Below, in pieces: positions 35,030 through 43,860 of a DNA stretch of 64,000 bases. A program made the translations under genes and the position numbers. The stretch lies in assembly GCA_937923265.1 (NCBI GenBank), contig CALAJY010000026.1, positions 1-64,000 on the forward strand, written 5' to 3'. Under the pieces are notes generated by a model, which had not been told where the DNA came from, did no database searches, and saw only the letters and a list, made by a program, of their open reading frames with translations. Source of the stretch: an uncultured Tissierellia bacterium. Lineage in GTDB: Bacteria; Bacillota; Clostridia; Tissierellales; Peptoniphilaceae. How positions within the stretch are numbered: position 1 is the stretch's first letter; every line of letters begins with the position of its first letter.

Positions 35030-36844
35030 ATGAGTAAAATTTTAGATCGAAAAGATGTCCCCGTGGAAGAGACGTGGGATTTGTCGGATTTAATCGCTTC
35101 GGACGATGAATATGACCGGGTGATGAAGGATATTCAGGATAAGACCAAGGCCTTTGTGGAGGCCTATCAGGGGAAATTAAACCGGGCAGATGTGATTGTG
35201 CAAGCCCTGAAGAATTATGAGGTAATCATGATCCAGGCAGATCGGATCGGCACCTTCACGGGAATTGCGGTAGAGGCGGATACCACGGATACCAAACTTG
35301 CGGAAAGAGACCAGTCCTGTGCCACGAAGCTCGCGGAAGTCTATGCCCAGTTGGCCTTTTTGGACGTGGAGTTGGCTTCGCAGGAGGAGACCGTGCTGAA
35401 GGAGGCGGGCGAAAAAGAGGAGAACTATCGCCGCTACCTGAACAAGCTGATCGAAAAAAAGCCCCACCTTTTGAGTCAGGAGACGGAAGCCGCCCTGGCC
35501 GCCCTTCATCCCGTGTTCGATGCCCCCTACCGGATCTATAACGACATCAAGTTTGGCGATATCCGTTTCCCCAACTTTGAAGCAAAGGGGAAGGAAATGG
35601 AGATGACCTATAATTCCTTTGAGAATCATCTGGAAGCCGAAGAGGACCCGGAGATTCGCCGTAAGGCCTTCGAGGTCTTTTCCAAGGAGCTTCAGAAATA
35701 TGAGGAGGGAACGGCATCCACCTACAACTCTCAGGTCCAGCAGGAGAAGATCGAATCGAAGCTGCGCCACTATGACAGTGTATTCGACTACCTGCTTTCC
35801 TTCCAGGATGTCACCCGGGAGATGTACGATCGCCAGATCGATCTGATCACCAAGGAACTGGCGCCCGCCATGCAGCGCTATGCCAAGTTGATTCAGCATA
35901 TCCATGGAATTGAGGAGATGACGACGGCGGACCTGAAGCTGGAGATTGACCCCGGCTATGCGCCGGAGATGAGCTTTGAAAAGGCGGCGGACTACATCAA
36001 GGAAGGGCTTTCGGTTCTTGGCGAGGAGTATGGAGAGATGTTGAACCATGCCTTTGCCGATCGCTGGATTGACTATGCGGAAAATCGTGGGAAACGGACG
36101 GGGGCCTTCTGCTCTTCTCCCTATTCCACGCATTCCTACGTGCTCTGCTCCTTCAACCATAAGATGGACGAGGTGATGACCCTGGCCCATGAACTGGGGC
36201 ATGCAGGTCATTTCCACCATGCTAACAAGTTCCAGAACTTCCTCAATGCGGACTGCTCCATGTACTTTGTGGAATCTCCCTCCACCACCAATGAGATCAT
36301 CATGGAGAACTACCTTCTTAAAAAGGCGGGAGACGATCTTCGGATGCACCGGTGGGTGCTGTCCCAGATGATTTCGAAGACCTATTACCACAACTTCGTC
36401 ACCCACCTTTTGGAGGCCGCCTACCAGAGAGAGGTGTATAAGATTGTGGACCGGGGCGGTTCGGTCTATGCCGATACCCTGAATGGAATTTACAAAGACG
36501 TGCTCACCGACTTCTGGGGCAAGGATGTCAAGGTGCTGGATGGGTCCACCCGTACCTGGATGAGACAGCCCCATTACTACATGGGTCTGTATTCCTACAC
36601 CTATTCCGCCGGCCTCACCATCGGAACCCAGATGGCTCGCCGGATCATCTCCGAGGGAGACCATGTGGCCAAGGAATGGTTGGAAGTTCTGAAAACGGGG
36701 GGAAGCAAGACCCCGGTCGAACTGGCCAAGATGGTCGGCGTGGACATCACCACGGACCGGCCCCTGCGAGACACGATCCAATACATCTCCGATATCATCG
36801 ATGAGATGATTGAGATCACCAAGAAACTGGAAGCGGAGAAATAA
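35030..36844 (+). CDS. pepF: Oligoendopeptidase F (M3 family)
   Basis: 604 aa, the standard length. Start segment VPVEETWDLSDLIASD is typical; the zinc site HELGHAGHFHH (near residue 388) with the downstream Glu in PSTTNEIIMENYL completes the gluzincin site. The GLYSYTYSAGLTIG segment forms part of the substrate cleft. Cleaves 7-17-residue peptides in the cytosol. RBS GGAAGGAGG; an earlier in-frame GTG/ATG at 35015 overlaps the site. Followed by a terminator. Confidence 0.96.
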   Translation: MSKILDRKDVPVEETWDLSDLIASDDEYDRVMKDIQDKTKAFVEAYQGKLNRADVIVQALKNYEVIMIQADRIGTFTGIAVEADTTDTKLAERDQSCATKLAEVYAQLAFLDVELASQEETVLKEAGEKEENYRRYLNKLIEKKPHLLSQETEAALAALHPVFDAPYRIYNDIKFGDIRFPNFEAKGKEMEMTYNSFENHLEAEEDPEIRRKAFEVFSKELQKYEEGTASTYNSQVQQEKIESKLRHYDSVFDYLLSFQDVTREMYDRQIDLITKELAPAMQRYAKLIQHIHGIEEMTTADLKLEIDPGYAPEMSFEKAADYIKEGLSVLGEEYGEMLNHAFADRWIDYAENRGKRTGAFCSSPYSTHSYVLCSFNHKMDEVMTLAHELGHAGHFHHANKFQNFLNADCSMYFVESPSTTNEIIMENYLLKKAGDDLRMHRWVLSQMISKTYYHNFVTHLLEAAYQREVYKIVDRGGSVYADTLNGIYKDVLTDFWGKDVKVLDGSTRTWMRQPHYYMGLYSYTYSAGLTIGTQMARRIISEGDHVAKEWLEVLKTGGSKTPVELAKMVGVDITTDRPLRDTIQYISDIIDEMIEITKKLEAEK

Positions 36845-36852
36845 GGAGCAAG

Positions 36853-36889
36853 AAAAGCCCCCTCGCCAAGTGGCGGGGGGGCTTTTTTA
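36853..36889. terminator. Bidirectional intrinsic terminator
   Basis: AAAAGCCCCCTCGCC aagt GGCGGGGGGGCTTTTTT. Ends pepF and the convergent AI-2E-family gene. Confidence 0.95.
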
Positions 36890-36898
36890 TCACCGAGT

Positions 36899-38065
36899 TT
36901 ACTTGATATAGACCTGAATCCGCTTTTCCATCAGCCGTCTTGTCTTGAAATCGGAAACAATATCGTAGATCGTGGACACGATCGGCACAAAGATGAGCAT
37001 GCCGAGGATCCCCATCAGGGAGCCACCGACGGTGATTGCAAAGAGGACCCAGATGGCGGGCAGACCCACGGATTGACCGACGATCTTTGGATAAATCAGG
37101 TTGCCATCGAACTGCTGAAGAACGATGACATAGACCAGATAGCTGATCGCCTCCAAGGGGGAGGTGGTCAGGAGCATGAGAAAGCCGATGAAGGCGGCGA
37201 TAATGGCGCCCACCATGGGGACCAGCGCCCCGAGGGAGATGATCATGGAGATGACAATCGCATAGTGGAAGCCCAGAATGGTCATGCCGATAAAGGTCAT
37301 GACCCCCAGCATCACCGCCTCCATGAACTGGCCGGTGAAGAAGTTGTAGAAGTTGTCATAGGCGGTATAGACCACATACATCACATTGTCCGCGGTTTTC
37401 TCCGGCAGGAAGGTGTAGAGCAACCCCTTGGACTGGAGGGAGAGTTCTTCCTTAGAACCCAGCATGTAGATGGAGAAGATGAGAGCGAGGATGCCAGTCA
37501 TAAAGCTGGAAAACACCGTGCTCAGCGTGGAGAAGACATTGCCCAGCATGGAGTTGACCCATTCCGCATTGTTGGGATCCAGGTGGCTGGTGATGTAGCT
37601 GATGATGTTCATGTTGTTAATCTCATGGAGCCGGGCCTGAATGGGATCCGCCAGGGGTCCCAGCCATTTCGCGTGGGAGACGTAGTTTTCCAGGTTTTGC
37701 AGCATGGGCGGCACGTTAAAGACAAAGGTCCGGACGGATTGAATCAACTGGGGAAGAACGATGGAAAACAGCAAATAAAAGAGTGCCCCAATCAGGATAA
37801 AGGACAGGATCATGGCGAGGAACCGCTTGATTCCTCGAGAAAGGGGAAGAAACGACAGCATTTTGTTTTCAATCAGTCCCATGGGGATATTGACGAGAAA
37901 GGCAATGCAAAGTGCGATGATGAAGGGCGTAAGAATTCCTAAGGCCGTTCCAAAGATTTTGCCCAATGTTGGGACATTTTGCAGAATTGCAAACAAAACT
38001 AAAGAGGCAGCGACCACGAATAAGGCTACCCGAATCTTTGACCATTCTTCCTTGGTAAATTTCAT
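36899..38065 (-). CDS. AI-2E/PerM-family membrane transporter
   Basis: 388 aa with eight predicted helices in the family pattern: two N-terminal pairs, an amphipathic region (about 120-220), then VMLGVMTFIGMTILGFHYAIVI, ALVPMVGAIIAAFIGFLM and FDGNLIYPKIVGQSVGLPAIWVLFAITVGG signatures. Members export AI-2 or act as Na+/H+ antiporters, so the substrate here is open. The ATG at 38065 is chosen because GAGGAG precedes it; a GTG 12 nt upstream is possible. Confidence 0.88.
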   Translation of the reverse strand: MKFTKEEWSKIRVALFVVAASLVLFAILQNVPTLGKIFGTALGILTPFIIALCIAFLVNIPMGLIENKMLSFLPLSRGIKRFLAMILSFILIGALFYLLFSIVLPQLIQSVRTFVFNVPPMLQNLENYVSHAKWLGPLADPIQARLHEINNMNIISYITSHLDPNNAEWVNSMLGNVFSTLSTVFSSFMTGILALIFSIYMLGSKEELSLQSKGLLYTFLPEKTADNVMYVVYTAYDNFYNFFTGQFMEAVMLGVMTFIGMTILGFHYAIVISMIISLGALVPMVGAIIAAFIGFLMLLTTSPLEAISYLVYVIVLQQFDGNLIYPKIVGQSVGLPAIWVLFAITVGGSLMGILGMLIFVPIVSTIYDIVSDFKTRRLMEKRIQVYIK

Positions 38066-38089
38066 AAGACTCCTCACTTTCTGGTTTAT

Positions 38090-38100
38090 ATTTTACCATA
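38090..38100 (-). promoter_or_regulatory. Extended -10 element for the AI-2E-family gene
   Basis: Minus strand TATGGTAAAAT, identical to the element before dnaX, 25 bp upstream of the ATG. Confidence 0.45.
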
Positions 38101-38134
38101 AGCCGGCCCTGCTGCCCTATGAAGAAACGCTTCG

Positions 38135-38143
38135 TGCTATAAT
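38135..38143 (+). promoter_or_regulatory. Extended -10 promoter for the nucleotidyltransferase-ackA pair
   Basis: TGC-TATAAT, a perfect -10 with TG extension, 38 bp before the start. No strong -35, as expected for an extended -10. Confidence 0.55.
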
Positions 38144-38180
38144 AAATCCGTATGTAATTCATGTGAATTAAGGAGGCAGG

Positions 38181-39092
38181 ATGGAGAAACCAACGCTGGT
38201 GGTTATGGCTGCGGGAATGGGATCACGCTATGGGGGATTGAAGCAGATTGACCCCGTGGGACCGAATGGGGAAATCATTATCCACTATTCCCTGTATGAT
38301 GCCATGCAAGCAGGCTTTCGAAAGTTCGTGTTTGTGATCAAAGAAGAAAATCAGCCGCTGTTTGAAAAGGCGCTTTCGGGTCCTTTCCCGGAAGGGGTAG
38401 AAATCGTCTATGCTTATCAAAAACTCGAGGATATTCCCTCTTCTTTTTCAATACCTGAAGGGCGGACGAAGCCCTGGGGAACGGCTCATGCTTGCTATGC
38501 GGCACGGGAATATCTCTCGGGGCCTTTCGTGGTGATCAACGCGGATGATTATTATGGGAAGGAAGCCTTCCGATTGGCCTATGAGGCCCTGAGCAAGGAT
38601 GCGGATGCGAGCCAGCAAGCCATGGTGGCCTTCCGGCTCAAGAACACGATGACGGAACATGGGACGGTTTCTCGAGGCATCTGCCGGGTGAAGGATGGCT
38701 TCCTCCGGGAGGTGGTGGAACACACCAAGCTGGAAAAAGTGGGCGAGAATGCCCGAGATGTGGACGCCGCATCGGAGGACCTCATTGACGGAGCTACCCC
38801 GGTTTCCATGAACTTTTGGGCGTTCCGAGCGGGCTTTATCCGGGCCATTATTCGGCAGTTGGACGATTTTCTGCGGGATGATGTTCCCAAGAACCCTTTG
38901 AAGGCAGAGTATTTTCTTCCTCGCGTGGTTACGGAAGAACTGGAGGCGGGTCGCATTCAGGTCCGGGTTTTGGAAACGGCGGATCGTTGGCTTGGCGTGA
39001 CCTACCAGGAGGATCGGCAGACGGTACGTGATGGATTCCGCTCTTTGAACCAAGAGGGAGTCTACCCCTCTCCTTTATGGAAGAGAAAGTAA
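38181..39092 (+). CDS. Sugar-phosphate nucleotidyltransferase family protein
   Basis: 303 aa. The nucleotide-binding loop VVMAAGMGSRYGGLKQIDPV (about 7-26) with G-x-G-x-R and the NADDYYGKEA metal motif (about 120) define a GT-A-type NTP_transferase. The family is common in Clostridia, but its sugar substrate is not established; it is shorter than UTP-glucose pyrophosphorylase and differs from it after residue 150. RBS TAAGGAGGCAGG. 15 bp before ackA. Confidence 0.85.
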   Translation: MEKPTLVVMAAGMGSRYGGLKQIDPVGPNGEIIIHYSLYDAMQAGFRKFVFVIKEENQPLFEKALSGPFPEGVEIVYAYQKLEDIPSSFSIPEGRTKPWGTAHACYAAREYLSGPFVVINADDYYGKEAFRLAYEALSKDADASQQAMVAFRLKNTMTEHGTVSRGICRVKDGFLREVVEHTKLEKVGENARDVDAASEDLIDGATPVSMNFWAFRAGFIRAIIRQLDDFLRDDVPKNPLKAEYFLPRVVTEELEAGRIQVRVLETADRWLGVTYQEDRQTVRDGFRSLNQEGVYPSPLWKRK

Positions 39093-39107
39093 TAGAAAGG
39101 TGGAGAA

Positions 39108-40310
39108 ATGAAGGTATTAGTAATTAACTGTGGAAGTTCTTCTCTGAAGTATCAGCTTTTTGATATGGAAGGAGAGAAGGTTCTCGCCAAGGGATTGGTG
39201 GAACGCATTGGAATCGACGGATCTCGTCTCGAGCAAGAAGTGGAAGGCCAAGAGGATTTTGTCAATGAGACGGAAATTCAAGACCATGACAAGGCCGTGC
39301 AGCTCGTCTTTGAGGCGCTGACGGATAAGGATCATGGCGTCATCTCCGACCTCTCCGAAGTGGATGCGGTGGGGCACCGGGTCGTTCACGGGGGAGAAAA
39401 ATTTGCGGACTCCACCGTTATCGATGATGAGGTCATCGATGCCATTCAGGAAGTGAGTTCCTTCAGTCCCCTTCACAATCCGGCAAACCTCCAAGGCATT
39501 GCCGCATGCCGTAAGGTTCTTGGAGACAAGCCCATGGTTGCCGTCTTCGATACCGCTTTCCATCAGACCATGCCCCAGCAGAATTATATGTATGCCCTTC
39601 CTTATGAGATGTATGAGAAAAACGGAATCCGTCGCTACGGCTTCCACGGGACCAGCCATAAGTTCATCACCTATCGGGCGGCAGAGCTTTTGGGAAAACC
39701 GGTCGAGGAATTGAACCTGATTTCCTGCCATCTGGGGAATGGATCCTCCGTGACCGCTGTGAAAAACGGAAAGAGCTACATCACCTCCATGGGCTTAACC
39801 CCTCTTGCCGGCGTTCCCATGGGAACGCGGTCCGGGGACATTGACCCCGCCATCGTGACCTACATGCAGACGGATTTAAAGAAGGATGCCAAAGAGATTG
39901 ATACGATTCTCAACAAGAAGTCGGGCGTTCTCGGCCTTTCCGGAAAGTCTTCCGATTTCCGTGATCTGGAGGAAGGAGCGGAAGCGGGTGACGAACGCTG
40001 CCAGCTCGCCTTGGATGTGTTCCATGAGCGGGTTCGGGAAACCATCGGTGCCTATGCCGTTGCCCTTGGTCGGGTGGATGCAATCACCTTCACGGGAGGC
40101 ATCGGCGAAAATGGCGCGGGCAACCGGAAAGCCATCTGCGAGGGCCTGGAAGTGATCGGGGCTTCCATCGACCAGGAGAAGAATGCGGTTCGCAAACCCA
40201 AGGAAAAAGAGATCACGGGAAAAGATTCCAAGATTAAGGTATGGGTCATCCCCACTAATGAGGAATTGATGATTGCTCGGGACACCAAGGCTTTGGTAGA
40301 AGGCCGCTAA
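39108..40310 (+). CDS. ackA: Acetate kinase
   Basis: 400 aa. Signatures VINCGSSSLKYQLFDM, AVGHRVVHGGEKF, SPLHNPANLQGI, FDTAFHQTMP and ISCHLGNGSSVTAVKNG, ending with EELMIARDT. Forms ATP from acetyl phosphate in fermentation. Usually paired with pta, which is not adjacent; instead it follows a nucleotidyltransferase gene by 15 bp. RBS AAAGGTGGAG. Own terminator. Confidence 0.97.
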   Translation: MKVLVINCGSSSLKYQLFDMEGEKVLAKGLVERIGIDGSRLEQEVEGQEDFVNETEIQDHDKAVQLVFEALTDKDHGVISDLSEVDAVGHRVVHGGEKFADSTVIDDEVIDAIQEVSSFSPLHNPANLQGIAACRKVLGDKPMVAVFDTAFHQTMPQQNYMYALPYEMYEKNGIRRYGFHGTSHKFITYRAAELLGKPVEELNLISCHLGNGSSVTAVKNGKSYITSMGLTPLAGVPMGTRSGDIDPAIVTYMQTDLKKDAKEIDTILNKKSGVLGLSGKSSDFRDLEEGAEAGDERCQLALDVFHERVRETIGAYAVALGRVDAITFTGGIGENGAGNRKAICEGLEVIGASIDQEKNAVRKPKEKEITGKDSKIKVWVIPTNEELMIARDTKALVEGR

Positions 40311-40332
40311 TCCCGCCGCAAGCAGAACGAGA

Positions 40333-40371
40333 AAAGGACGTCGATTGCAGGAATCGGCGTCCTTTTTTTCA
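40333..40371 (+). terminator. Intrinsic terminator of ackA
   Basis: AAAAGGACGTCGATT, loop, AATCGGCGTCCTTTTTTT, one mismatch. Confidence 0.93.
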
Positions 40372-40423
40372 TGATTTTGTTGGGGGGATCCTCCGAAGAA
40401 GGAAAGGAATCGCTCCCGAGGCA

Positions 40424-40457
40424 TAAAAAATTCCTCCCGGAAGGCGGGAGGAAAAAA
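40424..40457 (-). terminator. Intrinsic terminator of the yitT-family gene
   Basis: Minus strand TTCCTCCCG, loop, CGGGAGGAATTTTTT, immediately after the stop at 40459. Confidence 0.9.
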
Positions 40458-40458
40458 A

Positions 40459-41106
40459 TTAGGCTTTTGCTTCCAGGGCTTTCGCAGGAGCTTTCTTGGG
40501 CACCTTGACCTCGAATTGCCCGATCAGGAAGGAAGAAACGATGGTGGTTAACAGGGAAAAGAGCAGGCGAACCACGGGAATGTATACCACCGATAAGGTA
40601 AGGACCACAACATCCGAAAGGAGATAGGCCCTGCTGATATCAATCTTGCGATTTCTGGCAATGAGAAACGCCAGGGCATCATCGCCGCCGACGGCACCCC
40701 CTTGCGAAATTACCAGTCCGCAACCGAGACCGATTCCCAGGCCACCGAAGAGTGCGGCTAACAGGGGAAAGTCATAAAGGCTGGGTAAGACGGGACCGAT
40801 TCCCAGGAAAATGCTGTATGCCAGGGAGAAGGATGCGGTTGCGACCGCGGTCTTCTTTAAAAACCCCTTTCCAAAGATGGAAAAGGCCAAGGCAAAGCAA
40901 GAGAAATCCAGGATGGGGCTAACAATCGAGGGATGAAGCCCGAAAATTTTATAGAGAAAAATCGTAAATCCCAGGACCCCACCCTCGGTAATCTTGGAGG
41001 GTAGGTGGATGTTCACAATGGTAAAGGCCATAATGGAGCATCCCAGCACGATTTTCAGGACTCCCCGGGGAGTCAGTCCCAACCAATTAAGTATTCTTTT
41101 CATCAT
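40459..41106 (-). CDS. YitT-family membrane protein (truncated C-terminal domain)
   Basis: 215 aa. Five helices in the YitT (DUF161) pattern: GSIMAFTIVNIHLPSKITEGGVLG split over helices 1-2, then GGLGIGLGCGLVISQGGAVGGDDALAFLIAR. Most YitT proteins are about 280 aa and end with a cytosolic DUF2179 domain; here only a 20-residue basic tail (VPKKAPAKALEAKA) follows the last helix. Start at 41106 behind GAGAGGTGG. Function of the family is unknown. Confidence 0.8.
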   Translation of the reverse strand: MMKRILNWLGLTPRGVLKIVLGCSIMAFTIVNIHLPSKITEGGVLGFTIFLYKIFGLHPSIVSPILDFSCFALAFSIFGKGFLKKTAVATASFSLAYSIFLGIGPVLPSLYDFPLLAALFGGLGIGLGCGLVISQGGAVGGDDALAFLIARNRKIDISRAYLLSDVVVLTLSVVYIPVVRLLFSLLTTIVSSFLIGQFEVKVPKKAPAKALEAKA

Positions 41107-41495
41107 CGACCACCTCTCAGTCGTTCGTTGGAGGGGTCCTACCGGACACAAAAAAAGAGTGTATCTGTCGTAAGGTAGAACCCTCGTACTTCACATTCTT
41201 TTGATGGTGTTGATGCTATTTGTTTGAAGATTTTTTCTTGTAAAAACTCTGACGCTTTCTTCACCCGGGATTCTTTTCAGCCTTCCAGCGACCACATCAG
41301 GCAGCTGCTAAGCTCTCAAATCGAATCAAGGGGTCAGATAAAAACTACCGTATTTACCTTTCGGTAACCATCTTTTCAACAAGTTATATTATAAAGGACA
41401 AAAGAAGGAAAGACAAGGGGGAAAAGCCGAAAAACAGCGGTTTTTTGTCTTTTTCCGGGAAAGACGATGAGAAAGAAGAGGGAAAGGGATTTCCC
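41107..41495. other. Intergenic region between yitT-family and SNF transporter genes
   Basis: About 390 bp with no recognised gene. Contains a small hairpin (CTACCG ... CGGTAACC region, 41345-41367) and AT-rich TATATTATAAA (41386-41396), a likely promoter for the transporter. No known riboswitch pattern recognised in either direction. Confidence 0.4.
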
Positions 41496-41594
41496 ATGGA
41501 AAAAATGGAGAAAAAGAGTATGATAGCGGAAGCGGGAAAAAATGAAGCCCCGGTCACGCCTGCCGAACTCGTAGAGAAGAAAGGAACCGAATGA
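41496..41594 (+). CDS. Possible 32-residue leader ORF coupled to the SNF transporter
   Basis: ATG at 41496 behind GAGGGAAAGG, 32 very polar residues (MEKMEKKSMIAEAGKNEA, then PVTPAELVEKKGTE), stop overlapping the transporter ATG as ATGA. Some SNF-family transporters have a small partner protein (MetS with MetP), but that partner is hydrophobic, unlike this one. It could instead be a translational coupling leader or chance. Confidence 0.3.
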   Translation: MEKMEKKSMIAEAGKNEAPVTPAELVEKKGTE

Positions 41595-42916
41595 AAGAGA
41601 ACACAGTAAAACGCGAAAATTGGTCCAGCCGACTCGGATTTCTGGTCTCCTGCATTGGATCTGCGGTTGGCATGGATAACATCTGGCTCTTTCCCAGCAG
41701 GGTTGCCCATTATGGAGGGGCCTTTCTCCTTGCTTATCTGTTTTTCAACCTGACGATTGGAATCTGTGGACTCATCGGGGAGATGAGCTTTGGCCGAAAA
41801 GCGAGGGCGGGGTCCATAGGGGCTTTTGCCCGGGCTGCACAGGCTCGGGGAAAGAAGCGGTGGGGGAGCACGGTGGGTCTTCTTCCCACGGTGACTTCCT
41901 TTTTGCTGGCGGTTGGCTATGCGGTTGTCATCAGTTGGATTCTTCGATATGTCGCCCTTTCCTTTCAGCAGATTTTGACCGGGCATTCCGTCGATATGGG
42001 GGCCCGCCTCTTCTCAAAAATCGCGGCCCCCTTTGGAAACGATCTCTTTCTCTTGCTGAGTCTGGTCCTCACCGTTCTTGTGTTGGGGCTTGGCGTCGTG
42101 AAAGGCATTGAGCGGGTCAATAAAGTGCTGATTCCCCTGGTCTTTGTTCTCTTTCTCCTCTTGGCGATTTATGTCGCCTTTTTGCCGGGAGCCGAACAGG
42201 GCTATCGCCATCTGTTTCGAATCCGAGGAGAGGTTCTTCGGGATCCCATGATGTGGGTCTATGCCCTGGGCTAGGCCTTCTTCTCCCTTTCCTTAGCGGG
42301 GAGTGGGAGCATCATCTATGGATCTTACATGCAGGATACGGAGGACGTTGTTTCCTCTTCCCTGCGCATTGCCTTCTTTGACATGTTCGCTGCCTTCCTG
42401 GCGGCTCTCGTCATCGTGCCCGCCATGGGTGCGGCGGGGGTCAAGGATTTTACCGGGAGACCCGGTCTCCTGTTCATCTACCTGCCCAAGCTTTTTCAAA
42501 CGATGCCGCTGGGAACGGTGATTTCCGGCTTCTTTTTTCTTGCGGTTCTCTTTGCGGGCTTTACCTCGCTCTTGAATCTCTTTGAGACACCGATTGCCTG
42601 CCTGCGGGAAGAGTTTCACCGGGGAAGATTTCGCTCCTCCCTGCTGGTTCTCCTTGGGGGAGGAGCCCTTTCCTTTTTCATCCAGGGAAGTGTGGGTCCG
42701 TGGATGGACCTTCTGTCGATTTATCTTTGTCCCCTGGGAGCGGCTCTCGCAGCCATTTTCTTCGCCTGGGTTTGGGGAAAGGAGGCCGTTGTGTCTCAGC
42801 TTGGGGAGGGGCGGTCTTCCCGGCTTGCGGGCTTCTATGGCTACTATAAATATGTCTTTGTGACAGGGAACCTCCTCATCTGGATTCTGGGAATCCTACT
42901 CGGGGGAATCGGATAA
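41591..42916 (+). pseudogene. SNF-family sodium-dependent transporter, interrupted by an in-frame TAG
   Basis: 442 codons in one frame with a single TAG at 42272-42274. Upstream part: NWSSRLGFLVSCIGSAVGMDNIWLFP, the Na+-site helix of the neurotransmitter:sodium symporter family, and about six helices. Downstream part continues without frameshift: AFFSLSLAGSGSIIYGSY and five more helices. The family reads ALGQAFFSLS at this place, so TAG most likely replaced CAG (Gln) by one C-to-T change. As written, a 227-residue half-transporter is made. The gene could be a fresh pseudogene, a sequencing error or a suppressed stop. Natural substrates in bacteria are mostly amino acids. Confidence 0.85.
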
Positions 42917-42952
42917 AAAAAGCAGAGAGGGAAGGCCTCTCTGCTCTTTTTA
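42915..42952. terminator. Bidirectional intrinsic terminator
   Basis: AAAAAAAGCAGAGAGG gaagg CCTCTCTGCTCTTTTT. Serves the SNF transporter and the convergent MBL-fold gene. Confidence 0.92.
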
Positions 42953-42984
42953 TCGTATTCATGGATGAGAAAATGAAGAAGGGC

Positions 42985-43743
42985 TCATTGGGCGTTGACA
43001 ATGAAGCGGTCCCCGCTTCGATGAATTCGCTGGATGCGACTTGGCGTGTTTGCCTGGTAGTAGTGGTAAAAGGCCTCGGTGATTTCGGCTTGGTCCCGGA
43101 AGTGCATGGGAATAAAGAGTTGGGGCCGAAGAAATTCCAAATAGTAGATGGGGCCGAGAAAGGCATTTTCTTTCAGCCGGGGATCCAAGACCCCAAAACC
43201 GATATCAATCGGTTCCCCCGAGATTTCCTTCAGAATTTTCAGATAGTCGGCTTCCTCTTTCTTTTGGACCGCTTTTTCCTCCTCGGGCCATTTCCAGCAG
43301 TTTAAGTCCCCGGCATGGAAGTATCGGACCCCGTTTAGCTCAAAGAGGAGGGATATGCCCTGATCGGTGGACCCATAGCTTCTTGCCCAGAGTTTGCCGA
43401 GTCGCACCTCTTCTCCGGGAGCGAGACGTTGCACACGGTCTCGTTGAAAGGCCTTCTTTTTTCGGTCCCATTCCGCCGGATCATCCCCCAAGTGAATGAT
43501 GTTTTTTTCGATCTCCGGTGCCTCCACATCATCCGAGAGGAGATAATAGGCGTTTTCCGCCCCGGGAAGGGTAAAGATTTTCGGATTGTAGTGGTCTGCA
43601 TGGGCATGGGTAACGATAAAGTAGATTTCCCGGTCCACGGGGAGAACCAAATCTCCCTGAAAGTAATCCACCACCACAAAACAATCCTCGTGGCTGATGG
43701 TAAACCCACTGTTGTATAGGTACTGAATTTTAATGGCACTCAT
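42985..43743 (-). CDS. Metallo-beta-lactamase-fold hydrolase
   Basis: 252 aa. Metal motif THAHADH (about 45-51), a later HAGDLNCWKW motif (Asp ligand, about 143) and PMHF near the C-terminus complete the MBL dinuclear site. Resembles the L-ascorbate-6-P lactonase / UlaG-like group of small MBL proteins. RBS AAAAGGAGGTTGCG. Monocistronic. Substrate unknown. Confidence 0.88.
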   Translation of the reverse strand: MSAIKIQYLYNSGFTISHEDCFVVVDYFQGDLVLPVDREIYFIVTHAHADHYNPKIFTLPGAENAYYLLSDDVEAPEIEKNIIHLGDDPAEWDRKKKAFQRDRVQRLAPGEEVRLGKLWARSYGSTDQGISLLFELNGVRYFHAGDLNCWKWPEEEKAVQKKEEADYLKILKEISGEPIDIGFGVLDPRLKENAFLGPIYYLEFLRPQLFIPMHFRDQAEITEAFYHYYQANTPSRIQRIHRSGDRFIVNAQ

Positions 43744-43860
43744 CGCAACCTCCTTTTACTCCCGCATGCCTTTATTTTATCAGAAGGCAGAGTTTTCGCC
43801 AGAAGGAAAGGCTTTGTGGAAAGATGGGTATGAATCACAAAAGACTTTGGAGGAAGTAGC

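Noticed and set aside
35177..36781. Long open frame antisense to pepF (534 codons)
   Set aside because: Shadow of a real gene; no ribosome site and no family resemblance. The same holds for the long antisense frames over gdpP (58589-60043), nrdJ (15816-16700) and phoR (30889-31878).
41107..41495. T-box or other riboswitch upstream of the yitT-family gene
   Set aside because: No T-box core (GGGTGGnACC) or SAM, lysine or glycine aptamer sequence could be recognised.
42272..42274. TAG read as pyrrolysine in the SNF transporter
   Set aside because: The family shows Gln at this place, no Pyl insertion context or pyl genes are visible; a point mutation is simpler.
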